Assembly (NCBI GenBank): GCA_964586785.1
Contig: CAZPHS010000028.1
Location: forward strand, 1-21,296
Source of the DNA: SZUA-584 sp041656035
Lineage (GTDB): Bacteria; Bacillota; Clostridia; Christensenellales; SZUA-584
Length of the DNA stretch: 21,296 nucleotides
Direction: 5' to 3'
Numbering within the stretch: position 1 is the first letter of the stretch; each line of letters begins with the position of its first letter. The notes below the pieces were generated by a model that saw only the letters and a program-made list of their open reading frames with translations, had not been told where the DNA came from and did not search any database. Positions 8,177-15,149 of the stretch are shown piece by piece. The translations under genes and the position numbers were made by a program.

Positions 8177-8971
8177 ATGCAGAACGTCATTGTAGTTACA
8201 TCGGGCAAAGGCGGTGTGGGGAAAACTACGACCGTTGCCAACTTAGGCGCGGGTATTGCCAGACAGGGTAAAAAGGTTGTACTTATAGATACCGATATCG
8301 GTCTTAGGAATTTGGATGTGGTTCTCGGGCTTGAAAACAGAATAGTATACGACCTTGTGGATGTTGTGGAGGGCACGTGCCGGTTAAAGCAGGCGCTGAT
8401 AAAGGATAAGCGTTATGACGGGCTTTTCCTTATACCGGCCGCGCAGACGCGCGATAAGATGTCTTTAACTCCCGAGCAGATGAAAAAGCTCGTGGCGGAG
8501 CTTGAGGAAGAAGTCGATTATATAATAATAGATTGCCCCGCGGGCATAGAGCAGGGGTTTAAAAACGCTATTGCCGGCGCGAAATCGGCCATTGTCGTAA
8601 CGGTGCCGGAGGTTTCCGCGGTGCGTGACGCCGACAGAATAATAGGCCTTTTATCGGCCGCGGGCATTGACGATTGCTACCTTCTGGTAAACCGTATGCG
8701 CATAGATTTGGTAAAGAAAGGCGATATGCTTGCGCTTGACGACACGCTTGATATTTTAGGCATAGAGCTTATAGGCGTGGTGCCGGAAGACGAAAGAATA
8801 ATTAAATCCTCCAATATGGGGGAACCCATTGTAACCAATGATAAAGCGCCCGCCGGAAAGGCGTATAGAAACATTACCAGGCGGATACTGGGGGAAAATG
8901 TGCCTATGAACGACATAGAAGACGACGGCGGCTTGGCATCGGTGTTCAAAAAGCTGTTTGGAGTGAAATAA
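8177..8971 (+). CDS. minD: septum site-determining ATPase MinD
   Basis: A membrane-binding P-loop ATPase that carries MinC and is discharged by MinE. The deviant Walker A motif KGGVGKTT begins at residue 11. TDIGLRNLDVVLGLENR and DYIIIDCPAGIEQGF are the switch and Walker B regions. The C-terminus SVFKKLFGVK is the amphipathic membrane-targeting helix. The ATG at 8177 is chosen over an in-frame TTG at 8162 because GGAGGA at 8164-8169 is the ribosome site and the protein then begins MQNVIVVTSGKGGVG, as in homologues. It has 264 residues, the normal length. It lies 35 bases after minC and 11 bases before minE. Confidence 0.97.
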   Translation: MQNVIVVTSGKGGVGKTTTVANLGAGIARQGKKVVLIDTDIGLRNLDVVLGLENRIVYDLVDVVEGTCRLKQALIKDKRYDGLFLIPAAQTRDKMSLTPEQMKKLVAELEEEVDYIIIDCPAGIEQGFKNAIAGAKSAIVVTVPEVSAVRDADRIIGLLSAAGIDDCYLLVNRMRIDLVKKGDMLALDDTLDILGIELIGVVPEDERIIKSSNMGEPIVTNDKAPAGKAYRNITRRILGENVPMNDIEDDGGLASVFKKLFGVK

Positions 8972-8982
8972 GGGGGTATATT

Positions 8983-9261
8983 ATGATTCACAGAAAAAAA
9001 AGCTCCGGCAGCATTGCGAAAGAACGCTTAAAACTTGTCCTTATTCATGACCGGGCGGGGACGTCGCCTTCAAGCAATATAATGGAAATGCTTCGCAGGG
9101 ATATTATTAGCGTGATATCCAAGTATTTTGATGTTGTCGAGCAGGATTTTGATGTAGAGATAAAAAATACCGCCGATATGCACAGCGGCAGCAGCGCGAC
9201 GCGTTTAACCGCGAACATTCCCATAAGAAGCATTAAAAACCTGGGGCGCAACAAGGGCTAA
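8983..9261 (+). CDS. minE: cell division topological specificity factor MinE
   Basis: MinE stimulates MinD ATP hydrolysis and gives the Min system its topological specificity. The protein has 92 residues. AKERLKLVLIHDRAGTSPS is the MinD-binding segment, and MLRRDIISVISKYFDVV followed by DFDVEI is the dimerising part. AGGGGGT precedes the ATG. It is the last gene of the block, and its stop overlaps the convergent gene by 4 bases; no terminator hairpin was found between the two. MinE beside MinCD in a Firmicute is typical of many clostridia, in contrast to Bacillus, which uses DivIVA. Confidence 0.93.
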   Translation: MIHRKKSSGSIAKERLKLVLIHDRAGTSPSSNIMEMLRRDIISVISKYFDVVEQDFDVEIKNTADMHSGSSATRLTANIPIRSIKNLGRNKG

Positions 9262-9779
9262 TAATCCGGCTGATACTTTTCCACAAGCGCGTTTACCCAT
9301 ATGCGGCTTGGGCCTTCTATTATGGAAAACGGCGTATTAGGCGTTTTATCATGTTCGAAAAGCAGTATTTTTACACCCTCGCGGGTTTGGCCCTCCAACA
9401 CCTGAAGATAAAAAAGCGCGTAAGGTATAAAACCTTCTTTGTAGATAATCAGCGTAATCTCTCCCCAGGGCTTTTGCAGAATTTTATCGTACCGGGTGTC
9501 TTTTATTACGGGAACTTCTATTATCTGCGTTAGCCCGACGGTGTCGGTTTTATATGTTTTGCCGGTTTCGACAACAACGACCGCCGCGTCCGCTATAGGC
9601 GTTTCGGTATATCCCTCGACGACCAAAACGGTAAGGCGGGCTGTTTTGCCGCCGCCGCCCCAAAAAACCGGCAGCGCCGAAGGGGAGACGCTTACCGCAA
9701 GCACAATAGCGCCTAAAAGAAGCAGGGCGCTTACGCCTATGGCGGCAAGAAACGTGCGTTTGTCTTTTATTTTTTCCAT
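9258..9779 (-). CDS. membrane-anchored protein with Ig-like/carboxypeptidase-regulatory-like fold, unknown
   Basis: A 173-residue protein with one N-terminal membrane helix (about 9-30) after a short basic segment, so the rest is probably outside the membrane. Residues about 47-142 resemble a small beta-sandwich of the carboxypeptidase-regulatory type: ARLTVLVVEGYTETPIADA and YKTDTVGLT, then WGEITLIIYKEGFIPYALFY. This is a fold-level guess, not a family assignment. The start at 9779 is chosen because AGGTG precedes it; an upstream ATG at 9821 has no ribosome site. It is not part of the min operon, being convergent to minE. Function is unknown; it could bind cell wall or another surface protein. 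Confidence 0.7.
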   Translation of the reverse strand: MEKIKDKRTFLAAIGVSALLLLGAIVLAVSVSPSALPVFWGGGGKTARLTVLVVEGYTETPIADAAVVVVETGKTYKTDTVGLTQIIEVPVIKDTRYDKILQKPWGEITLIIYKEGFIPYALFYLQVLEGQTREGVKILLFEHDKTPNTPFSIIEGPSRIWVNALVEKYQPDY

Positions 9780-9912
9780 TCGTTTCACCTCGGATGTATG
9801 CATGTTAATATATATGCGCATAAAATGTTTTAATACGGCTTGTTTTTTGAATGATAATATATTATGTTTTTTCTAAAATGTATAACAAATATTTATATAA
9901 AGGAGATATCGT

Positions 9913-11259
9913 ATGCTTCGTTTTGATTTTTGCAATATGATGTCGGCAATAGTCAAAGAAAAAGGATTCAGCCCTAAAGAATTGGAGGAATCGCGGGAAA
10001 GGGCGGAGAGAGCGCTTGACTCGTTAAAGCGCAAATCGCCCGGGTTTACGCGGCTTTCGCGCGGGCAGGAGCGGGTTTGCGCGGCAATCAACGAGAAAGC
10101 GGCGCGGATCAGAGAACGCTTTGAGAACTTTGTTGTTTTGGGTATAGGCGGCTCCGCATTGGGGCCTATAGCGGTTGAACGGGCGCTTGATACCGGACAA
10201 AGCGGTATGCGCCTTTTTGTTGAGGATAATGTCGATCCGGAACGGCTCTCGCGTGTTTTCGGCTCTCTTGACCTTAAAAAGACGATGTTTAACGTTATAA
10301 CCAAATCCGGCAAAACGTCCGAGACCATGGCGCAGCTTATGTACGTCGCGAATGCGCTTGATAAAGCCGGTTTGCCGCTTGCGGAGCACATAACGGCGAC
10401 TACGGACGAGAGCGGCGGAGACCTTATCCGTATTGTTCAAAAAGAGGGTTTGGAGTATTTTATTATTCCGGCGGACGTTGGAGGAAGATTTTCGGAGCTG
10501 ACTCCCGTGGGGCTTTTGCCCGCCGCGGTCTGCGGGCACGATATAAACGCCATGCTCAAGGGCGCCGATTATATGGATAAGCTGTGTACCCGCGGAGAGA
10601 ACAATCCCGCCGCACTGTACGCGCTGCTGCACGTGCTCGGTATGGAAAGGGGGATAAACATAAGCGTTATGCTGCCGTACGCCGACAGCTTGAAATATAT
10701 GTCCGACTGGTACGCGCAGCTTTGGGCGGAATCGCTCGGTAAACGGTATGATACGGACGGCAAAGAAGTTTTCGCGGGGCAGACGCCTGTTAAAGCGCTG
10801 GGCGTTACCGACCAGCATTCGCAGATACAGCTTTATACCGAGGGGCCTTACGATAAAATTGTCACTTTCCTTAAAGTTGACAAGTTTAGAGAAGACCTTA
10901 CCATACCCTCGGCGTTTAAATATATAGAGGATATTTCGTTCCTCGGCGGTAAAACTTTCGGGCAGCTTCTTGAGGCGGAGCGCAAGGCCACGGAGTACGC
11001 GCTGTGCAAGGCGAAGCGGCCTAATCTTACAATATCGCTTAGCGGCGTAGACGAATTCAGCGTTGGCGCTTTGCTTTATTTCTTTGAGATGGCCACCGCG
11101 CTTGCGGGAGAGATGCTCGGGATAAACACATATGACCAGCCGGGCGTTGAGGAGGGCAAGCTGGCGGCGTTCGCTCTTATGGGCAAGGCCGGATTTGAAA
11201 ACAAAAAAGCGGAGCTTGACGCCGCGCCGCAAAAAGACCGCTCGCTTATTATAGAGTAA
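9913..11259 (+). CDS. pgi: glucose-6-phosphate isomerase
   Basis: Interconverts glucose 6-phosphate and fructose 6-phosphate in glycolysis and gluconeogenesis. The protein has 448 residues, the usual size for the Bacillus/Clostridium type. Signatures are GIGGSALGP, ITKSGKTSETMAQ (phosphate-binding serines), GGRFSELTPVGLLPAA, and WAESLGKR with the presumed catalytic Glu273. His302 lies in DQHSQIQLYTEGP, and Lys416 in YDQPGVEEGK. A perfect AAGGAGAT precedes the ATG. It is monocistronic with a strong terminator. The 133-base gap before it is AT-rich and presumably holds divergent promoters, but none is distinct enough to call. Confidence 0.96.
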   Translation: MLRFDFCNMMSAIVKEKGFSPKELEESRERAERALDSLKRKSPGFTRLSRGQERVCAAINEKAARIRERFENFVVLGIGGSALGPIAVERALDTGQSGMRLFVEDNVDPERLSRVFGSLDLKKTMFNVITKSGKTSETMAQLMYVANALDKAGLPLAEHITATTDESGGDLIRIVQKEGLEYFIIPADVGGRFSELTPVGLLPAAVCGHDINAMLKGADYMDKLCTRGENNPAALYALLHVLGMERGINISVMLPYADSLKYMSDWYAQLWAESLGKRYDTDGKEVFAGQTPVKALGVTDQHSQIQLYTEGPYDKIVTFLKVDKFREDLTIPSAFKYIEDISFLGGKTFGQLLEAERKATEYALCKAKRPNLTISLSGVDEFSVGALLYFFEMATALAGEMLGINTYDQPGVEEGKLAAFALMGKAGFENKKAELDAAPQKDRSLIIE

Positions 11260-11276
11260 CGCAAAATAAAAAGCCG

Positions 11277-11306
11277 CCCCGGGAGCCGACGCGCCCCCGG
11301 GGTTTT
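11277..11306 (+). terminator. pgi terminator, probably bidirectional
   Basis: CCCCGGG pairs with CCCGGGG across a loop of about 12 bases and is followed by TTTTAGTTT on the plus strand. On the minus strand the same stem is followed by CGGC and TTTTTATTTT, so it can also end thiT transcripts. It lies 17 bases after the pgi stop and 3 bases from the thiT stop. Confidence 0.8.
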
Positions 11307-11309
11307 AGT

Positions 11310-11993
11310 TTACGCCGCGGCGTTTTTACCTGCCGGGTTGGAAAGGCGCGCCTTTAGTGATTTTATCATATTGTATACGGGCGGGAGAGCCGTTATAGCT
11401 ATGCAGATCGCCAAATCCACAAGCGCGAAAGAGTTGTAGCCTATCGAATACGCGTATACGTTTTGGCCTTCGGGTGTAAAATGCGCGAAATAAATAACGC
11501 CCGACGCGACATGAATCACAAAGCGCAGCACTCCGGCTAACGCCATACCGGGGAATATGTTTTTGCGGAATACGCCCGCGAGCCCTAAAACCGCAAAAGC
11601 CGCGATGTAGTCCAGCAGGAACTGCGCCCAGTGGAGTATGTAAAGGTCCTGCAGGCATTGCAGGAAACCGTAAGCAAGCCCCACAATAAGTCCTTTAGGC
11701 GTGCCGTATACATAAGCGAAAAGCATGATGGGCAGCATACTCGCCGGAGTTACCGTGCCGCCCTGCGGCATCTTCCACAGCCTTATAAACGATAGCAGAA
11801 AAGCCAGCGCAAGGCACATAGCCGCGGCGGAGAGTTCGCGGATTGTCCATGCGCTTTTCGCGCCGCCCTTGCGGCGGATAAGAAACGCCGCGCCCAGCGC
11901 GAATATAAGCCCCGCCGCGATAAGCACGATTACGCGGTTGGCTTCAAAAAAAGCGCTGAAATCGATACTGAACTGTTCCAATTTGTTTTCCAT
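11310..11993 (-). CDS. thiT: ECF thiamine transporter S-component ThiT
   Basis: The substrate-binding membrane subunit of an energy-coupling-factor thiamine transporter; it would work with shared EcfA/EcfT proteins, which are not in this window. The protein has 227 residues. An extra N-terminal helix (about 20-40) precedes the ThiT/YuaJ core. The core shows LWKMPQGGTVTPASMLPI, then HWAQFLLDYIAAF, and RFVIHVASGVIYF with His161, Ser164 and Gly165. A further segment (YAYSIGYNSFALVDL) is where the ligand pocket lies in the family. The start is the ATG at 11993, 5 bases after AGAGGTGG; the upstream GTG at 12002 lies inside that ribosome site. The upstream TPP riboswitch independently supports thiamine as substrate. 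Confidence 0.93.
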   Translation of the reverse strand: MENKLEQFSIDFSAFFEANRVIVLIAAGLIFALGAAFLIRRKGGAKSAWTIRELSAAAMCLALAFLLSFIRLWKMPQGGTVTPASMLPIMLFAYVYGTPKGLIVGLAYGFLQCLQDLYILHWAQFLLDYIAAFAVLGLAGVFRKNIFPGMALAGVLRFVIHVASGVIYFAHFTPEGQNVYAYSIGYNSFALVDLAICIAITALPPVYNMIKSLKARLSNPAGKNAAA

Positions 11994-11999
11994 TAAAAC

Positions 12000-12030
12000 C
12001 ACCTCTTTTTTGTTTTTCCGCCAAGAGGTG
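12000..12030 (-). promoter_or_regulatory. hairpin sequestering the thiT ribosome binding site
   Basis: On the minus strand, CACCTCTT (12030-12023) pairs perfectly over 8 bp with AAGAGGTG (12007-12000), which contains the thiT Shine-Dalgarno sequence. The loop is about 15 bases. The stem ends 6 bases before the start codon. It lies downstream of the riboswitch terminator, so it would act only on read-through transcripts. Confidence 0.6.
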
Positions 12031-12053
12031 AAGAAAAGACATGTTTGCCAATG

Positions 12054-12080
12054 AAAAAAAGGTATACCGCGGCATACCCC
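12054..12080 (-). terminator. riboswitch-controlled terminator of thiT
   Basis: GGTATGC pairs with GGTATACC around a short CGCG loop on the minus strand and is followed by TTTTTTT. It sits between the TPP aptamer and thiT and is the expected expression platform: formed when TPP is bound, shutting off thiT. Confidence 0.8.
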
Positions 12081-12125
12081 TTTAAAAAAAGCAAAAACCC
12101 ATGACGCCGCACAGGTTGTATTGTC

Positions 12126-12212
12126 TTTGCTTCCCTGCGTTGGAATTACCCAACAGGTTCAAAGGGTTTTGCGCTTTGCGCGCATCTCAGCCAAAAAGGC
12201 ACCCCCAGCGGT
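12126..12212 (-). ncRNA. TPP riboswitch (THI element)
   Basis: The minus strand carries all conserved parts of the thiamine pyrophosphate aptamer in order. These are GGGGGTGCC, then GGCTGAGATG, then ACCCTTTGAACCTG, then GGGTAATTCCAACGCAGGGAAG split over the last two arms. A small GCGCAAAGCGC hairpin lies between the second and third. It is followed by a terminator and then thiT. Binding of TPP should repress the transporter. The outer P1 stem is short, so the exact ends are approximate. Confidence 0.96.
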
Positions 12213-12219
12213 TAAGTGG

Positions 12220-12248
12220 ATTATATATCTTTGCGGCAGGCGTGTCAA
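12220..12248 (-). promoter_or_regulatory. consensus sigma-A promoter of the thiT riboswitch transcript
   Basis: TTGACA, 17 bases, TATAAT on the minus strand: both hexamers match consensus exactly. The predicted transcript begins about 7 bases downstream, right at the aptamer. Bases 12249-12327 upstream of it hold no gene. They contain a GC-rich patch with short inverted repeats (CGAAC/GTTCG at 12288-12312), possibly a repeat remnant. Confidence 0.88.
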
Positions 12249-12327
12249 TGCATAATGAAGTATTTGTTGGGCTCAGGTGGTAGTTACCGCGGGTACGAAC
12301 GAATGGCTTACTTGTGTTCGCCCCCAA

Positions 12328-12504
12328 TTAGAATAAGAATGAATAATGAATCTTGAAATACCGCCAGTGCTCGTCAATCTTTTTTAAATCTGTAGATGTT
12401 TTGAAAAAAGATTCATACTTTTCGTTGCCCGTCGGCTCCGGTACGGCAAAAGGGCACCACTGCAGTTCATAATTTTCGCCCCATCTGTCGGCCAAACTGA
12501 AATA
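12328..12504 (-). pseudogene. coding remnant, unknown family
   Basis: An open minus-strand frame of 58 codons lacks a plausible start and ribosome site. It is cut off upstream by two stops in a row (TAA, TAG) near 12505. Its composition looks like a real protein C-terminus: LADRWGENYELQWCPFAVP, then TDLKKIDEHWRYFKIHY. The region just upstream reads as coding-like residues in a different frame, so a frameshift and truncation are possible. I do not recognise the family. It lies directly downstream of the AT-rich nuclease gene and may be a decayed partner or an older resident. Bases 12505-12555 hold nothing else visible. Confidence 0.4.
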
Positions 12505-12555
12505 CTATTATATTGTTTACCTAAATTATTAAAAGCGCGGCGCAATGATATAAAC

Positions 12556-13515
12556 TTACCATACCCCGAATATTTTTGTTATTGCCATTCCTTTTCCTGT
12601 GCCGTTTACGTCAATAAGTTTCCACGTTGAAATTTGCTTCCTATATGTTTCCGGAATTGAACTAATGTTTAGTTTGAAAAACGAATTAAAAACCACTCCA
12701 TCTTTTTTCATATTGCCAAAAAAACTGAGATTGATTACAAGTTGACTGTCTGTCAAGAAAACTGATTTTTCTTTAGTAGCAACCATAAAAGTTTTTTCAT
12801 GATTGTTTTTTACTATATAATTCTCATCAAAATAATCCATGAATACTTTATGCTGTAAAGGAATAGTCGTTTCAATAGACAAGCATGAAGCGTTAAAATT
12901 ATTCTTAATATTATTCACATCAATATCATCACTAATCTTAAAAAAATTTATGTCAGCAAAAGCCAAATAATTAGCTGCAGCAATACCTTGGAATTGTTTC
13001 ACTTTTTCATCCTTAAATGAAATATCTTCATCATTCCCGTTACAATTGACAGTCTCTATATGCAGATCATTGTACTTAATACCATTTACTAATATTTCAA
13101 TTTCATTTTTAATTGGTAAAATTCCCTCTATCATTAAAGTGGGGATTGTGCTATTAATAGGGCTGTGCCTGACGAGTTCAAAATCACGCCATCCGATTTT
13201 ATGATGATTTAATTTCTTTATTGCATTGGAAGATAAGGTGCAACCGTCGAATGTGCAGAGCCAAACTTGCATAAAAGGAGAACCGTAATATTTTCCAATT
13301 ATTTGGTCTATCCATTCAATGCCCTGAGTAGAATGACGGTCGCGCACCTCAAAAGCGATCATTTCGCCAGTGGTAAGAATTGTGCATACGTCAACTTCAC
13401 GCGATGTACCTTCTGCTGCAATAAAACGGTAATTTCGTTCGGTTTTATTGACGTGTTTTTGATAGATGTGTTCTGCATACTCTGTCATTATCTCGGCGTA
13501 TTGACCTTGTTTCAT
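12556..13515 (-). CDS. Mrr-like PD-(D/E)XK restriction endonuclease-fold protein
   Basis: A 319-residue protein whose N-terminal third resembles stand-alone Mrr-like nucleases. REVDVCTILTTG (Asp42) is followed by IAFEVRDR (Glu56-x-Arg58) and GIEWIDQIIGK, then LCTFDGCTLSSNAIKKLNHH. This matches the ordered pattern D...ExK/R, a Gln-bearing helix, and a terminal strand-helix pair. Several members of this group use ECRDR-type sequences, so Arg in place of the catalytic Lys may be normal; activity is uncertain. Residues about 120-319 match nothing I know and could be a target-recognition or regulatory domain. The gene is clearly richer in A/T than all neighbours, which suggests transfer. AGAGG precedes the ATG, and it has its own promoter. 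No methylase is adjacent, so a solitary type IV-like or orphan defence role is only inferred. Confidence 0.65.
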   Translation of the reverse strand: MKQGQYAEIMTEYAEHIYQKHVNKTERNYRFIAAEGTSREVDVCTILTTGEMIAFEVRDRHSTQGIEWIDQIIGKYYGSPFMQVWLCTFDGCTLSSNAIKKLNHHKIGWRDFELVRHSPINSTIPTLMIEGILPIKNEIEILVNGIKYNDLHIETVNCNGNDEDISFKDEKVKQFQGIAAANYLAFADINFFKISDDIDVNNIKNNFNASCLSIETTIPLQHKVFMDYFDENYIVKNNHEKTFMVATKEKSVFLTDSQLVINLSFFGNMKKDGVVFNSFFKLNISSIPETYRKQISTWKLIDVNGTGKGMAITKIFGVW

Positions 13516-13570
13516 ATTGGGCCTCTAAAGGTAATTATTATTGCAAAAGCATTTATATTATTATATTTTT

Positions 13571-13599
13571 ATTCTACCACACATACCACTTTTATACAA
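13571..13599 (-). promoter_or_regulatory. promoter of the Mrr-like gene
   Basis: TTGTAT, 17 bases, TAGAAT on the minus strand, about 55 bases upstream of the start codon. Each hexamer has two or fewer mismatches to consensus in its key bases. Confidence 0.55.
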
Positions 13600-13628
13600 C
13601 CGTTTCCATTTAACTAAACTCTACTTTT

Positions 13629-13740
13629 TCTTGCCATGGCGCTGTGCGTCATGGCGACGTAGGGATTTTCAAGGGACGATGTCCCTTGGGCGGGGCGTGA
13701 GGACAAAACTCCTGCATCATCACTACCCCTCAAAAAGAAA
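13629..13740. repeat. hairpin-rich GC patch, possible repetitive element
   Basis: Two adjacent inverted repeats stand out. CCATGGCGC/GCGTCATGG (13634-13654) has a TGT loop and one wobble pair. CAAGGGAC/GTCCCTTG (13670-13688) is perfect with a GAT loop. The composition contrasts sharply with the AT-rich sequence just before it. The patch codes for nothing convincing on either strand and lacks T-runs for a terminator. It fills most of the gap between the Mrr-like gene and yfbR; no yfbR promoter was recognised there. Confidence 0.45.
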
Positions 13741-13793
13741 GCACGTTGCAGATGAATGGCATTTCGTTTACAATGAACGCGGAGGCGATGAAT

Positions 13794-14372
13794 ATGTCCC
13801 ATTTTTTCAGCTACATGGCGAGAATGAAACACATAAAACGCTGGGGCTTAATGCGCAATACGAGGGAAGAAAACATACAGGAACACTCGTTGCAAACGGC
13901 GATGATAGCGCACGCGCTGGCGGTGATAAAAAACAAACTGTACGGCGGCGCGGTGGACGAGAAAAAAGTGATGGCGACGGCGGTATATCACGAAGCGGGA
14001 GAGGTGATAACGGGCGATTTGGCGACGCCTATAAAATACTTCAGCCCCGAGATAAAAACAGCGTACAAAGAGATAGAAAATATAGCCGAAAAAAAGTTGG
14101 TCGCCATGCTGCCGATAAAGCTTCGCGCGGAATATGAGCAGCTTATACTAAACAGGGAAGACGACGCGGAAGTTTTCGCTATAGTTAAAGCCGCGGACAA
14201 AATTTGCGCGTACCTAAAATGCGTGGAGGAGCTCTCGGCGGGCAACACCGAATTCGCCAAAGCCAAAAACGCTATTACAAAAGCGATAGACGCCATGGAT
14301 ATGCCGGAAGTTAAATACTTTATGAAAACCTTTGTCCCCAGCTTCTCGCTGACCATAGACGAGCTTAACTGA
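13794..14372 (+). CDS. yfbR: YfbR-like HD-family 5'-deoxynucleotidase
   Basis: Probably dephosphorylates deoxynucleoside 5'-monophosphates, in the dNTP salvage/balance pathway. The 192 residues align in memory with E. coli YfbR along their whole length: SHFFSYMARMKHIKRWGLMRN, then QEHSLQTAMIAHALA, then TGDLATPIKYF, AYLKCVEELSAGN and FVPSFSLTIDEL. Metal-site candidates are His31, His66, Glu67 and Asp135. The usual HD pair is HE here (VYHEAGEV). The start at ATG 13794 is chosen from GGAGG at 13781-13785 and from the family N-terminus; earlier in-frame ATGs at 13746 and 13788 lack suitable spacing. The stop overlaps the next start (TGATG), so translation is likely coupled. Confidence 0.88.
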   Translation: MSHFFSYMARMKHIKRWGLMRNTREENIQEHSLQTAMIAHALAVIKNKLYGGAVDEKKVMATAVYHEAGEVITGDLATPIKYFSPEIKTAYKEIENIAEKKLVAMLPIKLRAEYEQLILNREDDAEVFAIVKAADKICAYLKCVEELSAGNTEFAKAKNAITKAIDAMDMPEVKYFMKTFVPSFSLTIDELN

Positions 14373-15112
14373 TGGGCGCGTATAAAACGGCGCTTATAAC
14401 CGGCGCGGCGACAGGCATAGGCAAAGCGTCCGCGCTGCTGTTCGCCAAAGAAGGATATTGCACGGCCGTACATTACAACAAAAGCGATAAAGCGGCAAAA
14501 ACGCTGTGTGAGAAAATAGCGGAGGAAGGCGGACGCGCTTTTGCGGTGCAGGCAGACTTAACGAAGCAAAATATGGCGCGGATAATGATAGACAGGGTAA
14601 AAGAAGTTTTCGGTCATATAGACGTTCTGGTTAATAACGCGGGGGCGGCGCAGCAAAAGCTTTTCAGCGATATAACAAAGCGGGATTGGGATTATATACT
14701 GGACGTAAATTTAAGCAGCGTGTTTTATTGCTGCCAGGCGGCTCTGCCCGATATGATATCGAGAAGGAAAGGCAGCATAGTCAACGTATCTTCCGTATGG
14801 GGGCAGGCGGGGGCGTCGTGCGAGGTTCATTACTCGGCCGCTAAAGCGGCGGTTATAGGGCTGACCCGCGCGCTCGCCAAAGAAACGGGAAGCTGCGGCG
14901 TGCGCGTAAACTGCGTTGCGCCGGGCGCAATAGATACGCGAATGTTAAGCGGGCTTGACGACGCGGCAAAATCAGAGCTTGCGGGGCAAACGCCTCTTTG
15001 CAGGCTGGGAACGGCGCGGGACGCGGCGGAAACGATATTTTTTCTATCTTCGGAAAAAGCGGATTTTATTACCGGACAGGTTATAAGCGTAAACGGCGGT
15101 TTTTACATATAA
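14372..15112 (+). CDS. short-chain dehydrogenase/reductase, FabG-like
   Basis: An NAD(P)H-dependent oxidoreductase of the classical SDR family, 246 residues. The cofactor motif TGAATGIG is at residues 10-17, and NNAG at 88-91. The catalytic set is Asn113, Ser141, Tyr154 and Lys158 (YSAAK), followed by CVAPGAIDTRM. The C-terminus ITGQVISVNGGFYI is typical of 3-oxoacyl-ACP reductase-like members. Substrate cannot be assigned; it could be a FabG paralogue (YmfI-like), but no fatty-acid genes are adjacent. No clear ribosome site is present, since the start overlaps the yfbR stop by one base. Confidence 0.88.
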   Translation: MGAYKTALITGAATGIGKASALLFAKEGYCTAVHYNKSDKAAKTLCEKIAEEGGRAFAVQADLTKQNMARIMIDRVKEVFGHIDVLVNNAGAAQQKLFSDITKRDWDYILDVNLSSVFYCCQAALPDMISRRKGSIVNVSSVWGQAGASCEVHYSAAKAAVIGLTRALAKETGSCGVRVNCVAPGAIDTRMLSGLDDAAKSELAGQTPLCRLGTARDAAETIFFLSSEKADFITGQVISVNGGFYI

Positions 15113-15123
15113 ACGCTTTTAGC

Positions 15124-15149
15124 AAAAAAGGCGCGTAGTTTTATTGCGC
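15124..15149 (-). terminator. weak candidate terminator after sigH
   Basis: On the minus strand GCGC, an 11-base loop, GCGC and then C plus TTTTTT follow the sigH stop immediately. The stem is only 4 bp, so this is a marginal call. Confidence 0.3.

Noticed and set aside
10024..11232. 402-codon open frame antisense to pgi
   Set aside because: The sense strand carries all glucose-6-phosphate isomerase motifs and a perfect ribosome site. The antisense translation is rich in Arg, Lys and His with no domain, a by-product of codon usage.
13541..14137. 198-codon plus-strand frame covering the hairpin patch and part of yfbR
   Set aside because: It is out of frame with yfbR, has no ribosome site, and its translation (runs of His, Trp, Arg) looks like read-through of AT-rich and hairpin DNA.
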